Assembly: GCA_903813345.2 (NCBI GenBank)
Contig: CAIIXF020000008.1
Coordinates: 2,553,341 to 2,617,340 of the forward strand
Direction of reading: 5' to 3'
Length of the DNA stretch: 64,000 nt
Source: Owenia fusiformis
Taxonomy: Eukaryota; Annelida; Polychaeta; Sabellida; Oweniidae
The first letter of the stretch is position 1; each line of letters opens with the position of its first letter. The notes beneath the pieces were generated by a model that saw only the letters and a program-made list of their open reading frames with translations, ran no database searches and had not been told where the DNA came from. A program made the translations under genes and the position numbers. Of the stretch, positions 11,600-23,090 are shown one piece after another.

Positions 11600-13715
11600 T
11601 AATAGTTTACAACTTTAAATCTTGAAATAATCCAAGTCCAAAAATGTAATGGAATATGGCCAATGTAAAGCTTTTTGAAAATGGATGCCATAAAATTTCA
11701 CTTCTATAGATCGTAAAATATTCTAAGTCCAAGAATGTAAAGGAAAATGGCCATTGTAAAGCTTTTTGAAAATGCCTGAATTAAAAGTTATCTACTTTAC
11801 ATCGTAAGATAATCTAAGTCCAAGAATGTAATGGAATTTTGCCAATGTAAAGCTTTTTAAAAACGCCTGCATAAAAAGTTCACAACTTTGTTTCGTGAAA
11901 TATTCTAAGTCCAAGAATGTAAAGGAATATGGCCAATGTAAAGCTTTTTGAAAATACATGCCTTAAAAGTTATCAAGTATATATATATAGTATATATCCC
12001 TTCTATATATCATAAAATAATGTAAGTCCAAGAATGTAAAGGAAAATGGCCAATGTAAAGCTTTTTGAAAATGCATGCCATAAATTTTACTTCTATAGAT
12101 CGTAAAATAATCTAAGTCCAAGAATGTAAAGGAAAATGTCCAATGTAAAGCTTTTTGAAAATGCATGCTGTAAAATTTCACTTCTATAGATCGTAAAATA
12201 ATCTAAGTCCAAGAATGTAAAGGAATATGGCCAATGTAAAGCTTTTTGAAAATGCATGCTATAAAAATTCACAACTTTCAATCACAAAATAATCTAAGTC
12301 CATGAATGTAATGGAATTTCGCCAATGTAAAGCTTTTTGAAAATGCCTGCATAAAAAGTTCACAATTTTGCTTCGTGAAATATTCTAAGTCCAAAAATGT
12401 AAAGGAATATGGCCAATGTAAAGCTTTTTGAAAATGCATGCCATAAAATTTCACCTCATAAGATCGTAAAATAATCTAAGTCCAAGAATGTAAAGGAATA
12501 TGGAAAATGTAAAGCTTTTTGAAAATGCATGCTATAAAATTCACTTCTATATATGATAAAATAATCTAAGTCCAAGAATGTAAAGGAAAATGGCCATTGT
12601 AAAGCTTTTTGAAAATGCCTGCATAAAAAGTTCACAACTTTGCTTCGTGAAATATTCTAAGTCCAAGAATGTAAAGGAATATGGCCAATGTAAAGCTTTT
12701 TGAAAATGCATGCTGTAAAAGTTCACCTCTTCAGATCGTAAAATATTCTAAGTCTAAGAATGTAAGGGAAAATGGCCAATGTAAAGCTTTTTGAAAATGC
12801 ATGCCATAAATTACACTTCTATATATCATAAAATATTCTAAGTCCAAGAATGTAAAGGAATATGGCCAATGTAAAGCTTTTTGAAAATGCCTGCATTAAA
12901 AGTTCACAACGTTGCTTCGTGAAATATTCTAAGTCCAAGAATGTAAAGGAATATGGCCAATGTAAAGCTTTTTGAAAATGCCTGCATTAAAAGTTCACAA
13001 CTTTCAATCGTAAAATAATCAAAGTCCAAGAATGTAATGGAATATCGCCAATGTAAACTTTTTTGAAAATGCATGCCATAAAATTCACTTCTATATATGA
13101 TAAAATAATCTAAGTCCAAGAATGTAAAGGAAAATGGCCATTGTAAAGCTTTTTGAAAATGCCTGCATAAAAAGTTCACAACTTTGCTTCGTGAAATATT
13201 CTAAGTCCAAGAATGTAAAGGAATATGGCCAATGTAAAGCTTTTTGAAAATGCATGCTGTAAAAGTTCACCTCTTCAGATCGTAAAATATTCTAAGTCTA
13301 AGAATGTAAGGGAAAATGGCCAATGTAAAGCTTTTTGAAAATGCATGCCATAAATTACACTTCTATATATCATAAAATATTCTAAGTCCAAGAATGTAAA
13401 GGAATATGGCCAATGTAAAGCTTTTTGAAAATGCCTGCATTAAAAGTTCACAACGTTGCTTCGTGAAATATTCTAAGTCCAAGAATGTAAAGGAATATGG
13501 CCAATGTAAAGCTTTTTGAAAATGCCTGCATTAAAAGTTCACAACTTTCAATCGTAAAATAATCAAAGTCCAAGAATGTAATGGAATATCGCCAATGTAA
13601 AGCTTTTTGAAAATGCCTGCATAAAAGTTCACAACTTTCAATCGTAAAATAATCAAAGTCCAAGAATGTAATGGAATATCGCCAATGTAAAGCTTTTTGA
13701 AAATACATGCCTTAA
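11600..13715 (-). repeat. right arm tandem array (inverted orientation)
   Basis: The same ~90-bp unit as the left arm but reverse-complemented (GGCCAATGTAAAGCTTTTTG), with about 24 copies. A block of about 543 bases is duplicated in tandem (starting about 12535 and 13078), so this arm has expanded with a different higher-order period from the left arm. Confidence 0.85.
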
Positions 13716-13840
13716 AAGTTTAAAAGTTCAGTAAGTGGGATGTTTTTAAATTTCTCAACTCGTCATTGTAAAGAAAAAAAGCTTTACTTAAAAATGACAT
13801 AAATTTTTGTCCCTAAATCTTGACACTGATGTCCGATGGT

Positions 13841-14864
13841 ATCACAAGATTTCTCTAAATTTTTCCCATGAAGTTGACATCACTTAGAAGTTGACATGCA
13901 TGTTTTAATGTGTGTGGTAGAAAAGTGTACCTTAAACGTTTACTTGAAGTATACAGTAAAACCTAGAAAGTGGAACACCTCCAATCCATAAGTGGGAATG
14001 AAACTCTGTAAGTGAACACCTCCCATTTTTAGTGTTACACTGGCACAGGTTTTACTTTACTTACTGTTCACCATTTTTGGTACTGGCATTTAGCATCAGT
14101 ATCTGGTAAAGGTTTGTGTCTGTCACAATTGTTACTCTTTTCAGTAAAAACATACTGACATTTTATCAGTTAAAACCTAATTAATTTCAAACTCATAATG
14201 ATATGTTAGTTTCAACAACAAAAGACTTTGAGCAATTGCTTCTTTCAGGAAAGAAAGTTTGTATAAGTCTTTTGATGCTGCACTCTTGATGCTGCAAATT
14301 CTGGGTCATTATGAATTATTGATGTCTGACAAGACAATGTGTGGTATTTCTGTTTTTAATTTATTTATTGATGTGAATGAGTATATACATGTCACATGTT
14401 ATATCTATTATTTCAACCCAATTTTAGTATAACAATTACCTATTAATTAATTAATTATTTTGTATCAGGCAAGCACTGTGGATGCCCAAATAAAAGTAAA
14501 ACATGTCAAAACATGTATCTGCTTTAATGATGTATCATTTTAAGTAAAAAGAAGGGAAGCCCCAGAGCGTTAGATATAACAAAGATAATTACATCACTTG
14601 CTTACCACCTTCGTTTGTCTGAATTTTCACCAGCTAGTTTCCGAATACTACACTTCGATGTGATGTTTTAATTGATGTTGGCATATTCCGTACACCTTTC
14701 TTTATCTTGATGTGAAATAAGAAGCTATGATATTGGTTAACACGCCATAAATGAACATAATATTATTTGAACTGTATTTTGGAAAATTTTGAGGCTGCCA
14801 TTTTGTTTGTCCATTTTTGACCAATCAGAAATGAATGTCATCTTAATACAAGTTTACATTATAA
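13841..14864. other. intergenic, one small TA-type MITE
   Basis: No gene is seen. At about 13954-14057 a short element starts CAGTAAAACCT and ends with its complement (AGGTTTTACT) beside TA. It matches the family described at 31758-32341. Confidence 0.5.
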
Positions 14865-14873
14865 GAATATGTC

Positions 14874-15747
14874 GGGTTTGTGTAAAAAACAGGGTAACTG
14901 GGTACCCGGTCGACCGGGTACCTAATGTTCCGAGCAGGGTTACCAACTTTCAAAGTTCCACATTTCCCCCGATAATAGTCTAGTAGCGAATATTGACTTG
15001 ACAGACTTAGCCTACCGAGTGCACTACTGTTCGATATTTTTACCCTATACGAGACAGAGCACTTTTTAAAATAATCGATCCAGCAAACAGTGACCTCCAT
15101 GTCACGTTGCTCATAAGTAGCATATAAGTTCCTAGAAGACGTTGCACATTTTCGTTCTTTACACATCGAGGCACTGTTAACATGAGACATCTATTGATGG
15201 TATAAAAAGAACGTTGTTGCAATGTGTCCGTAAAGTTCGTTAGTGTGGAACGTTTGATTTTTTACTACATTGGTCCATATGTGACGTAACTCAAACGTTA
15301 AAATTCAATGTTGTCAAAACAGGCTTTTGATATCAAAATATTTGTTGGTGGAAAAAAACATGACAAAAACTTTGTGTTCTCACTAAGTCGGTTAATTTCC
15401 GACGTTTTGTTAACGTTAAAATTTAACGATTTGAAATAACCTCAAAACGTGACGTTAATAATGACGTTCATGGACCGTATTGATCTGACGTTATTAAATA
15501 TTCAGCAAAACGTCGATGGATGGTTGAATTTCAACATTATGGAAATGGCTTCAAAATATTTGTGAGTTAAGGAAACGTTACAAAGACGTCAAAACGTTCT
15601 TACGATGTGAAATAACCTCAAAACGTGACATTGAAAATAATGTACATGTATCCAACGTTACAAATAAAAAAAAATTCCTAACCCCGCTAGGAATGTTAAG
15701 TACCCGGTCACCCAGTTACCCGGTCACCTGGTTTTTTACACAAACCC
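14874..15747. mobile_element. 874-bp TIR element with 9-bp target duplication
   Basis: The left end GGGTTTGTGTAAAAAAC is matched by the right end GTTTTTTACACAAACCC. The TIRs extend inward over a pattern of GGTAACTGGGTACCCGGT-type repeats. The 9-mer GAATATGTC directly flanks both ends (14865-14873, 15748-15756). The interior is rich in AACGTT/GACGTT words and has no credible coding frame. A 9-bp duplication fits a non-autonomous Mutator-like element (inference). Confidence 0.8.
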
Positions 15748-15756
15748 GAATATGTC

Positions 15757-16713
15757 ATCTTTGAACTCTGGGGTTATCCCCCCCTGATTTTAAGTGATGT
15801 ATCATCAGAAGTAATGTATTTAGTCAAGCTATGTATCGTCTGATTTATAAGGATCTGTGAGTCTTGCTTAGGTATGCGTCATTGCATTACCTTTGAATTA
15901 AAATAGTCCAGTCATCCAACTTGTACCAAATAGCTAGATGTGCAATTTGCTATACATGTAATTTGTATATGAAAATACATGTAATAATGTAAATTATTGA
16001 AATATTACCAAATGATTGTAAATTTTACAACCACCTTCATGTTTACTAATTCTATTCAAAAAATAAAGTTTGAAGTATTGCAATAATACGATTTCAATTT
16101 TGTTTATTTACACGCCTTATACATAAGTTTTCTAGTTGTCAGGATAGGTACAGGTCATCGGAAGATCATAGTCCCAACAGCAAAACATGCACATTGTACC
16201 TGTATTAATTTCATTGTTTTACTTCAAGTTACTTTATAACATGTATAAAGGTTAGATTTATGGTCCAGCTATTATAAGTCAAAAGTCACACATTTTATAT
16301 AATCCAATATCTGAATATGGGGCAGCCATCTTGGCAAAAGAAAGGGTTAAACAATGATAGGCCAGGATCATACTTATGTATGTTTTACATTAATTGGTTG
16401 ATGTTAACTGCAATATCAAAGTCATATGAAATATTGATTAAAAAAATGTAAACAGTCTATTAGAGTATAACAAGTATGATAACCAGCGAATGTGACATTG
16501 GTTAAGTAAATTCCAAGCAATTCAGGGAATTGGGGCAGTTGCGTCAATAAATGTAATAAACATCTCTTAATTTTTCTTCAACATGTATTGTAATGACTTC
16601 AGTATGAATGAAATGTCCCTTGGTGTTCTGGTCCTGAATTGTGATAATGATTCTCGATTGGAGGGGGAGGGGGATGTTAGACATTGTTTCTTTTCACGTT
16701 AGATCATGGTTTT
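15757..16713. other. intergenic, no feature seen
   Basis: AT-rich sequence with no supported gene, tandem array or paired inverted ends. Confidence 0.5.
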
Positions 16714-18015
16714 TATGTCACCACCAAAAGTGGTGACATATTGTTATGGTCTCCGTTTTTTTGCGACGGCGGTTGGCGTCCGGCGGTTGGCGTCTGGCGG
16801 TTGGCGTCCGGCGGTTGGCGTCTGGCGTCTGTAACAATTTCTTACAACTTCCTATAACTTAACAAATACTGTTTAGACTGACTTCAATTTTTTTCTAAAT
16901 CATCTACATGTTCTCAGAAGTTCAAATCTGACTTTAGATTTGACTTAAGATTTGACATTTGACCTTCAATGACCTTCTCAAGGTCAAAAAGGTCTGTTTT
17001 CAACTTGCTTCAAATTGACTAAAAAAATTTTTCAAAATCATCTACGTGTTCTCAGAAATTCAAATCTGACTTTAGATTTGACTTAAGATTTGACATTTGA
17101 CCTTCAATGACCTCAAAGTCAAAAAAGGTCAAAAAGGTCTTTTTTCAACTTGCTTAAAATTGACTAAATTTTTTTTTCAAAATCATCTACATGTTCTCAG
17201 AAATTCAAATCTGACTTTAGATTTGACATTTGACCTTCAATGACCTTCTCAAGGTCAAAAAAGGTCAAAAAGGTCTGTTTTCAACTTGCTTCGAATTGAC
17301 TAAATTTTTTTTTCAAAATCATCTACGTGTTCTCAGAAATTCAAATCTGACTTAAGATTTGACTTAAGATTTGACATTTGACCTTCAATGACCTTCTCAA
17401 GGTCAAAAAAGGTCAAAAAGGTCTGTTTTCAACTTGCTTCAAATTGACTAAAAAAAATTTCAAAATCATCTACGTGTTCTCAGAAATTCAAATCTGACTT
17501 TAGATTTGACTTAAGATTTGACATTTGACCTTCAATGACCTTCTCAAAGTCAAAAAAGGTCAAAAAGGTCTTTTTTCAACTTGCTTCAAATTGACTAAAA
17601 TTTTTTTTCAAAATCATCTACATGTTCTCAGAAATTCAAATCTGACTTTAGATTTGACATTTGACCTTCAATGACCTTCTCAATGTCAAAAAAGGTCAAA
17701 AAGGTTTTTTTTCGACTTGCTTCAAATTGACTAATTTTTTTTTCAAAATCATCTACATGTTCTCAGAAATTCAAATCTGACTTTAGGTTTGACATTTGAC
17801 CTTTAATGACCTTCTCAAGGTCAAAAAAGGTCAAAAAGGTCTGTTTTCAACTTGCTTCAAATTGACCAAATTCTTTTTTTCAAAATCATCTACATCTTTT
17901 CAGAAGTTCAAATTTGACTTTACAAGTTCTCAGAAATTCAAATCTGACTTAAGTTTGAACTCATAATATTGTGAGCAACTAGGTGGTGACATTTTGTCAT
18001 GTTAATGCCTTGTTG
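16714..18015. mobile_element. 1.3-kb element with tandem core and end hairpin
   Basis: It starts ATGTCACCACCAAAAGTGGT, which folds as a hairpin. It ends AGGTGGTGACATTTTGTCAT, an inverted match to the first bases. After a GGCGGTTGGCGTC microrepeat (16767-16830), the core is about seven tandem units of 140-155 bp containing GTTCTCAGAAATTCAAATCT and TGACCTTCTCAAGGTCAAAA. A hairpin terminus plus a tandem core recalls Helentron-associated interspersed ('pearl'-type) elements, but that assignment is uncertain. Confidence 0.65.
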
Positions 18016-18347
18016 GGATATATTAGGGTCTACTTTTCTTATTACAGATTTACACTTACAGTTTGAAAAATTAATGTTATAACTGGGTGTCTAATTTGAG
18101 AAGCAAGACTGGTGAAAATATTACCATATCTGCTGACACATGACTCGATTTTGACCAATTATACAATTGCAATCTTATATTTTCTAAATACTCAATAAAT
18201 TGGCAAAAAGGCTGTTTTATGCCTCATATCAATCATCCGTTGTACAAGGTATACAGCAAATGTTTTTAGGATATTGTTTCAGACCAACATTCCATGAAAT
18301 GTAGGCCTACCATTTAATACTAAAAAATAAGTTTATATTTGAGCATA

Positions 18348-18353
18348 TTTATT
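18348..18353 (-). terminator. probable polyadenylation signal of BTB-ZF gene
   Basis: AATAAA on the minus strand, about 120 bases past the stop codon. It is the first canonical signal downstream of the stop. Confidence 0.5.
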
Positions 18354-18470
18354 TCTTAATAACTCAATTTATACTGCATACAAAGCTTGAAAAGCTTTAA
18401 ATCAATAAATATTTGTACAATACTTTACAATAATTGTATACAATATTTTCTGGACAATATGTGTTATATG

Positions 18471-21400
18471 CTAATGTGACACTAAAATATGATTTTCTAA
18501 ATGTTTTTCTTCCCTGAATATTTCAGAACAATGTTTACACTGCAATGGCAAAGGTGGCGATACATTTGGATGTTGTAGAGAAACATGACGTAGCATACTC
18601 GACTTTGCTGAAAATGTGCTACCACAATGAACGCACGTAATATCAGCTACATCCTTCTCAGTATGAACTCGCCTTATATGGGCACTACAGTATTTCCTGG
18701 AGTGAAATTCTTTACCACATATATGACATTGCACAGATTTTGATGAAGCTCCATGTACATTTTGCATATGGACTCTCAAACCAGATGTTCCTTTAAGGCT
18801 TTTACCGCATACATCACATGGAGTCGGACTTGTATCGAGTTTGCCTGTTTTATGAGTTAGCACCCTGTGTTTACGTAATAAATTTAAGTTTGGGAAATGT
18901 TTGTCACATATAGAACAATAGATTTTTCCAATATGTTTATGTTGGATGTGAACATTGAGCTCAGATGGTATTATAAACCTCTGTTTGCACTGATTGCATT
19001 GATATGGTTTGTCGTCACCATGGAGATGGCGCTTATGACGATATAATGTTTTCCTAGATGACAGTTGTTTGTTACAGACGTTACAAATGCAATGGATGAG
19101 TTGATGATCTTTTAGTGACTTTGCCGTCTCAAATTTTCTCTCACATTCTGTGCAGTTAAATGTTCTGTCACTATGACATTCTTTCATATGATTAGCCAAA
19201 CTTGTTTTAGTTAAAAAACTTTCATTACATTTGGCACACTGATGTGAGGCTACGTTTGAATGACTTACTACAAAGTGTTTTTTATATAATTTAAATTCTT
19301 CAAACATTTGTTCACAATTGAAGCATTTGTAAATTTTGCCATCAACTGATCCTTCACCCAGAGGAGGCCAGGAAGGTGTCCCATGTTTTGTGGTTTTATG
19401 GGTCTTGTACTCCTTTCCAAGACAGACTTCACCACATAATTCACACTGTATGGGTAAATTAGCCTGACTTTTCAGTACCCTTTGTTCCTTAGGCATTTGC
19501 TTCCCTTTAGCATGTAGTTTTATGTGTCCACTTAGTGAGCTCTTAGTCGGGAACTTGAAATCACAAATTGCACAACTATACGGTGTGCACGTAGTGTGAT
19601 TATTTCCTATGTGTCTATCTAATACACTTGCTTTATAAAATCTCTTAGGGCATTCTTTACAAGCAAATGGTTTTACAGAATGAATCTTAACTCGGTGTGC
19701 ACTCATTAATGCTCTCGACTGAAAGTTTTGATGACATATTTGACAAGTGGCTGGTTTTGGTGGCCTGTCTTTTCTGACTCGTTTAATATGTTTGTATTTG
19801 TGTATTAACATATGGCTCTTAAGCCTAAACAGGTTTGGATATTCTTTCCCACATTGATCACATGTAAAATTTCCTTGTTCAATGGTATGCCACCTCTTTT
19901 TATGGGTATTCAATAAGCTTTGCGTGCTGTATTTAAACTCACATAAGTCACATGGAAATGGCCTTAAGTTTGTATGTGTGTTCATGTAATGGGCCTCAAG
20001 TTTAATTGGACGTGGGAAGACTTTTGCACATTTTCGACATTTGTGCATCCCAGGCTTACTATCTGTTGTAAACATGTCCTCATTTGTGATCGGATCTTGA
20101 AGGTTAACCTTGGCTTTAATATATTTCTGCGGGTTTTCGCCTGATGTCAAATGTGACATTTCTGGTTTTATGTATGGTTGGGTGTCAGAATTTTTTAACC
20201 TGGATCTTTTGCGTATTCTATTTTTTCTGTTTCTAAACTTGTGTCTCTGAATGTGACTTTTGAGTTGTAGTAGGTTTAGATACTCATTACCACACCGATC
20301 ACACATGAACCTTCCTTCAACAGTATGGAGTCTCTTTTTGTGGACATTGAGTAAACTTTGTGTTCCAAATTGAGCTTTACATAAGTCACATGTAAATGGC
20401 TTTAAGTTTGTATGTGTGTTCATATAGTGAGATTCAAGCTTATTTGGACGTGGGAAGACTTTTGCGCATTTTTGGCACTTGTGTGCACCACATTTGCTAT
20501 CATTGGTCTGCATATCCTCACCCGTTATTGGATCCTGTAGTTTTAATATCACCTCAATATATTGTATAGCATGATCATTGATAATGTGCTCCTGAAGTAT
20601 CTTCTTTGTTGGGCACACACGACCACATATATGACAGAACATGATATCACAATGAGTGTGATACATCATCCAGTGTGATGTCACTTCCTGTTCCGTACTG
20701 AATGTTTTATCACATATAGTGCATATATCCACATTACCAGCATGTTCAGCAATATGACAAAGTAGATCTAAATCATGAATGTAAATTGCATTACACTGAG
20801 TGCAAGTGTACTCCGCATCTTCATGATTGTGTTTAGTGCTATGATGGAGTTTCCAATCTTTTACCATGATACTTTCATCACACGTTTTACAAAGCAAGTT
20901 ACACTGTGTCTTAGATTTTTGATTCAAATGATTCAAACCTACATGATCTCTCAGTGCATTTATATACACAAATGTTTTCGTGCATTTTTTACATGTATAA
21001 AAGTCATCTTCAGCTGTTTTATCATAGAAAGAGAATCCATTCGGACATAACTGTCCATAAGAGTTTTTTTGACTTATAGTTTTCAATGTTTCTGATTTTA
21101 TTCGCTTCACAAGAATGGAACATTCTTTTAAATTAAATCCAGAGTGTACTGAATGGTTTTCCTCATTGCTATTCTTCCATTCTTTGTCATAGCTTGAGGT
21201 AACATAAGGTTGACCAACTGCACCATTGTTTAAATTACCCTCATGATTTAATTGATCATTTTCATCACTTAACTTAGGACCATCATCATTTTTTAATTGA
21301 TTGCAATAAATAAGCTGTTTGTTGGCATTATTTTGCTGAGATTTGTTTTTGTCATCATTTTGTTGATCAATGTCATCTTTTAGTTCATCATAATCATCAT

Positions 21401-21529
21401 TTAGGTTATCAGAATCAATATCACTGAGAGGGTCATATTCATCTCTCGAGAAGTTTACATCATCTGCAGTTCCAGTCTTTCTAACATCTTCAGTCTCCCA
21501 ACAGTTGTCATCACCAAGGTTACCACTCT
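18471..21529 (-). CDS. BTB-ZF coding exon 2 (linker and zinc fingers)
   Basis: The acceptor TTTTTTTTCAG at 21530-21540 completes a Glu codon and continues SGNLGDDNCWETEDV. The acidic linker and all 25 fingers lie on this one exon, as is common for C2H2 arrays. The stop follows the last finger (HILVSH). Confidence 0.88.
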
Positions 21530-22379
21530 CTGAAAAAAAAATGTAATTCTTTTGTATATTATCAATATCATGCTTCTACTTAGATACAACAATGTAAAAC
21601 ATAAAATTGTTTTTTCTAGTACAGTCTACAGTGCATATTGCACCTACTTTATCATTGTCTTCATAAAATGGAAATTTATATGAAATAATGTGACTTGTGT
21701 TGCAGCATGTAATTCTTTCTAGTACAGTCTACAGTGCATATTGTGCCTACTTTATCATTGTCTCTATAATATGGAAATCTATATGAAACAATGTGACTTG
21801 TGTAGCATTATTAAATCTCAAACAAAAATTGACTTGAATATCAAAAGACCTTGAAATGTCAAGAAGAAAGATTTTCATCTTTTATTAAATACTAAAAATA
21901 AAATTTGACCTTCAGTAATTGAATATTTTCATACCCATTGACTCCTGTTTGATATCACTATATTCTGTGCCATCATCATTGACATCGCCCTTAATGTTTG
22001 CACACTGTTCATTCTCCCGAAATATCTCCAAAAGTTCATCCAATCCAATGGCTCTTGCTGCAGAGGTCACAGCTTCAATATTGTCCCATGAAGGTTGAAT
22101 GGGCTGATCATACATGAAATCTACCAACAATTCCATTATATCCTTCCCAATATTAAATCTACTCAGATTAAGTGTCGGAAGTCTGGATCCTTGTGCAACC
22201 ACCATTGCTTTTAGGAATTCACTAGAGGCGCATATGATGACCTTGTGTACAAGAAGGGTTACATTGTATTGTGTCTTTATGATAAGATCACAAAATGTAC
22301 CAGTCTTTTTCCATTTATATAATTTGTTGCCCAGGCTCCTCTTTTGGTAAATGGTATCAGATATATCTGTGGAATCCAT
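18471..22379 (-). CDS. BTB/POZ and 25-finger C2H2 zinc-finger protein (2 coding exons)
   Basis: The predicted CDS joins 22379-21935 and 21529-18471 (minus strand) and encodes 1167 residues. Residues about 20-125 form a BTB/POZ domain (GTFCDLIIKTQYNVTLLVHK...), normally a dimerisation and corepressor-binding module. An Asp/Asn-rich linker follows (residues about 150-290), then 25 C2H2 fingers to the C-terminus. BTB-ZF proteins are usually nuclear DNA-binding transcription regulators (family knowledge). Fingers 6-8 and 9-11 are a recent internal duplication: both modules begin LQDPIT.EDM..(T/N)DSK and share CAKVFPRP..KLE(S/A)HYMNTHTNL. Fingers 2 and 15 are atypical in spacing. The start MDSTDISD was chosen because it lies directly after a spliced 5' UTR acceptor; an open frame further upstream would lie in the intron. 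The orthologue is not identified. Confidence 0.88.
21935..22379 (-). CDS. BTB-ZF coding exon 1 (BTB domain)
   Basis: It encodes the BTB fold and ends GAGTCAATGG|GTATGA (phase 1). A plausible acceptor, TTCTTTTTCAG, lies about 20 bases upstream of the ATG (near 22401), so the exon starts with a short 5' UTR. Confidence 0.85.
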
Positions 22380-22552
22380 GTTCCGGAGGTGGGATATTAC
22401 TGAAAAAGAAGAGACGTTATTAATAAAGTACATGAGGTTAAATGAGTATAAATAGCATTTTTAGCTGTAGATGAGTTATGTCAATCATTTTGCTATAAAG
22501 ATTCTTCTAAGACTCAAAAATTAGGAATTTTGCATTAACATATGTTCATGTA

Positions 22553-22705
22553 CAGTGAAACACGTTAAGTGGAACAGCTTTTGAAGTGGAACACCTCTGT
22601 TACTGGAACACTTTTCAGAATCCCAAGACCAACTGACTAAATGTCAAATGAACATCTATAAGTGGAACCCCTTATAAGTAGAACACTTTTGAAAAAGACA
22701 TTCTG
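22553..22705. mobile_element. possible TA-type MITE remnant
   Basis: It begins TACAGTGAAACACGTTAAGT and contains AGTGGAACACCTCT-type repeats like those at 13954 and 59591. The right end is poorly preserved. Confidence 0.35.
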
Positions 22706-22734
22706 TCACATACATGTATGTCATAAATTCTTAC

Positions 22735-23040
22735 CTCAGTGAATTGAGTGCTCTATTTTCTCCGTCCCGGAATGTACAAATATAGTGGAATTTGTGTCCA
22801 TAATGACAAATAGGAACTTAAAAATTTGAAGTGATATTCACATGTTAATTCTGATTCTTGTTGTTGAGGTGATTTTGGAGCCTGATTACGCCGCAATGAA
22901 GATTGGCTCCCAGAATGCAACATGACACGTGCCAGCTTTCAAAATGCCGTTCCGCCATTTTGAAACCTGTTACAAGTAAATAAGGTTAACTGATGTTGCA
23001 TTCTGGGAGTCAATCCTCCTTGGATCACAAACATGGCGAT
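22735..23040. promoter_or_regulatory. promoter-like region with inverted CCCAGAATGC motifs
   Basis: CTCCCAGAATGCAA (22907-22920) and its inverted partner TTGCATTCTGGGAG (22996-23009) are identical copies facing each other. They match the core of the vertebrate ZNF143/STAF site (TTCCCAGAATGC; family knowledge). CCGCCATTTTGA (22952-22963) and ACATGGCG (23031-23038) resemble YY1 sites. On the minus strand a donor CTGAG|GTAAGAA near 22733 could end a non-coding first exon of the BTB-ZF gene. On the plus strand TTTGCAG|GTATGA near 23090 could end an exon of a divergent transcript. Confidence 0.5.
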
Positions 23041-23090
23041 TCATGAAAACATTTGTTCGATTTGGTAGGAATTTATCCATCATTTGCAGG

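Larger units (their letters stand above)
6181..13831. mobile_element. 7.65-kb foldback (long-TIR) element
   Basis: The outermost ~130 bases of the two ends are near-perfect reverse complements. The left end has TCAAGATTTAGGGACAAAAA from 6188, and the right end has the complement finishing near 13823. Inside them, both arms are tandem arrays of a ~90-bp unit containing CAAAAAGCTTTACATTGGCC, on the + strand at 6300-10765 and on the - strand at 11600-13715. The exact 9-mer TCCGATGGT flanks the element (6172-6180 and 13832-13840), as expected for a target-site duplication. Long arms of variable tandem repeats with a 9-bp duplication resemble Drosophila foldback elements and some Mutator-like elements (family knowledge). 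No transposase is visible. Confidence 0.8.

Noticed and set aside
14843-15190. 115-codon minus-strand frame
   Set aside because: It crosses the boundary of the 874-bp TIR element and shows no domain; it is chance coding within repeat DNA.
21912-21934. BTB exon read through to MKIFNY stop as a BTB-only protein
   Set aside because: The donor ATGG|GTATGA joins in phase to the zinc-finger exon, so the short tail is more likely intron; an isoform is possible but unsupported.
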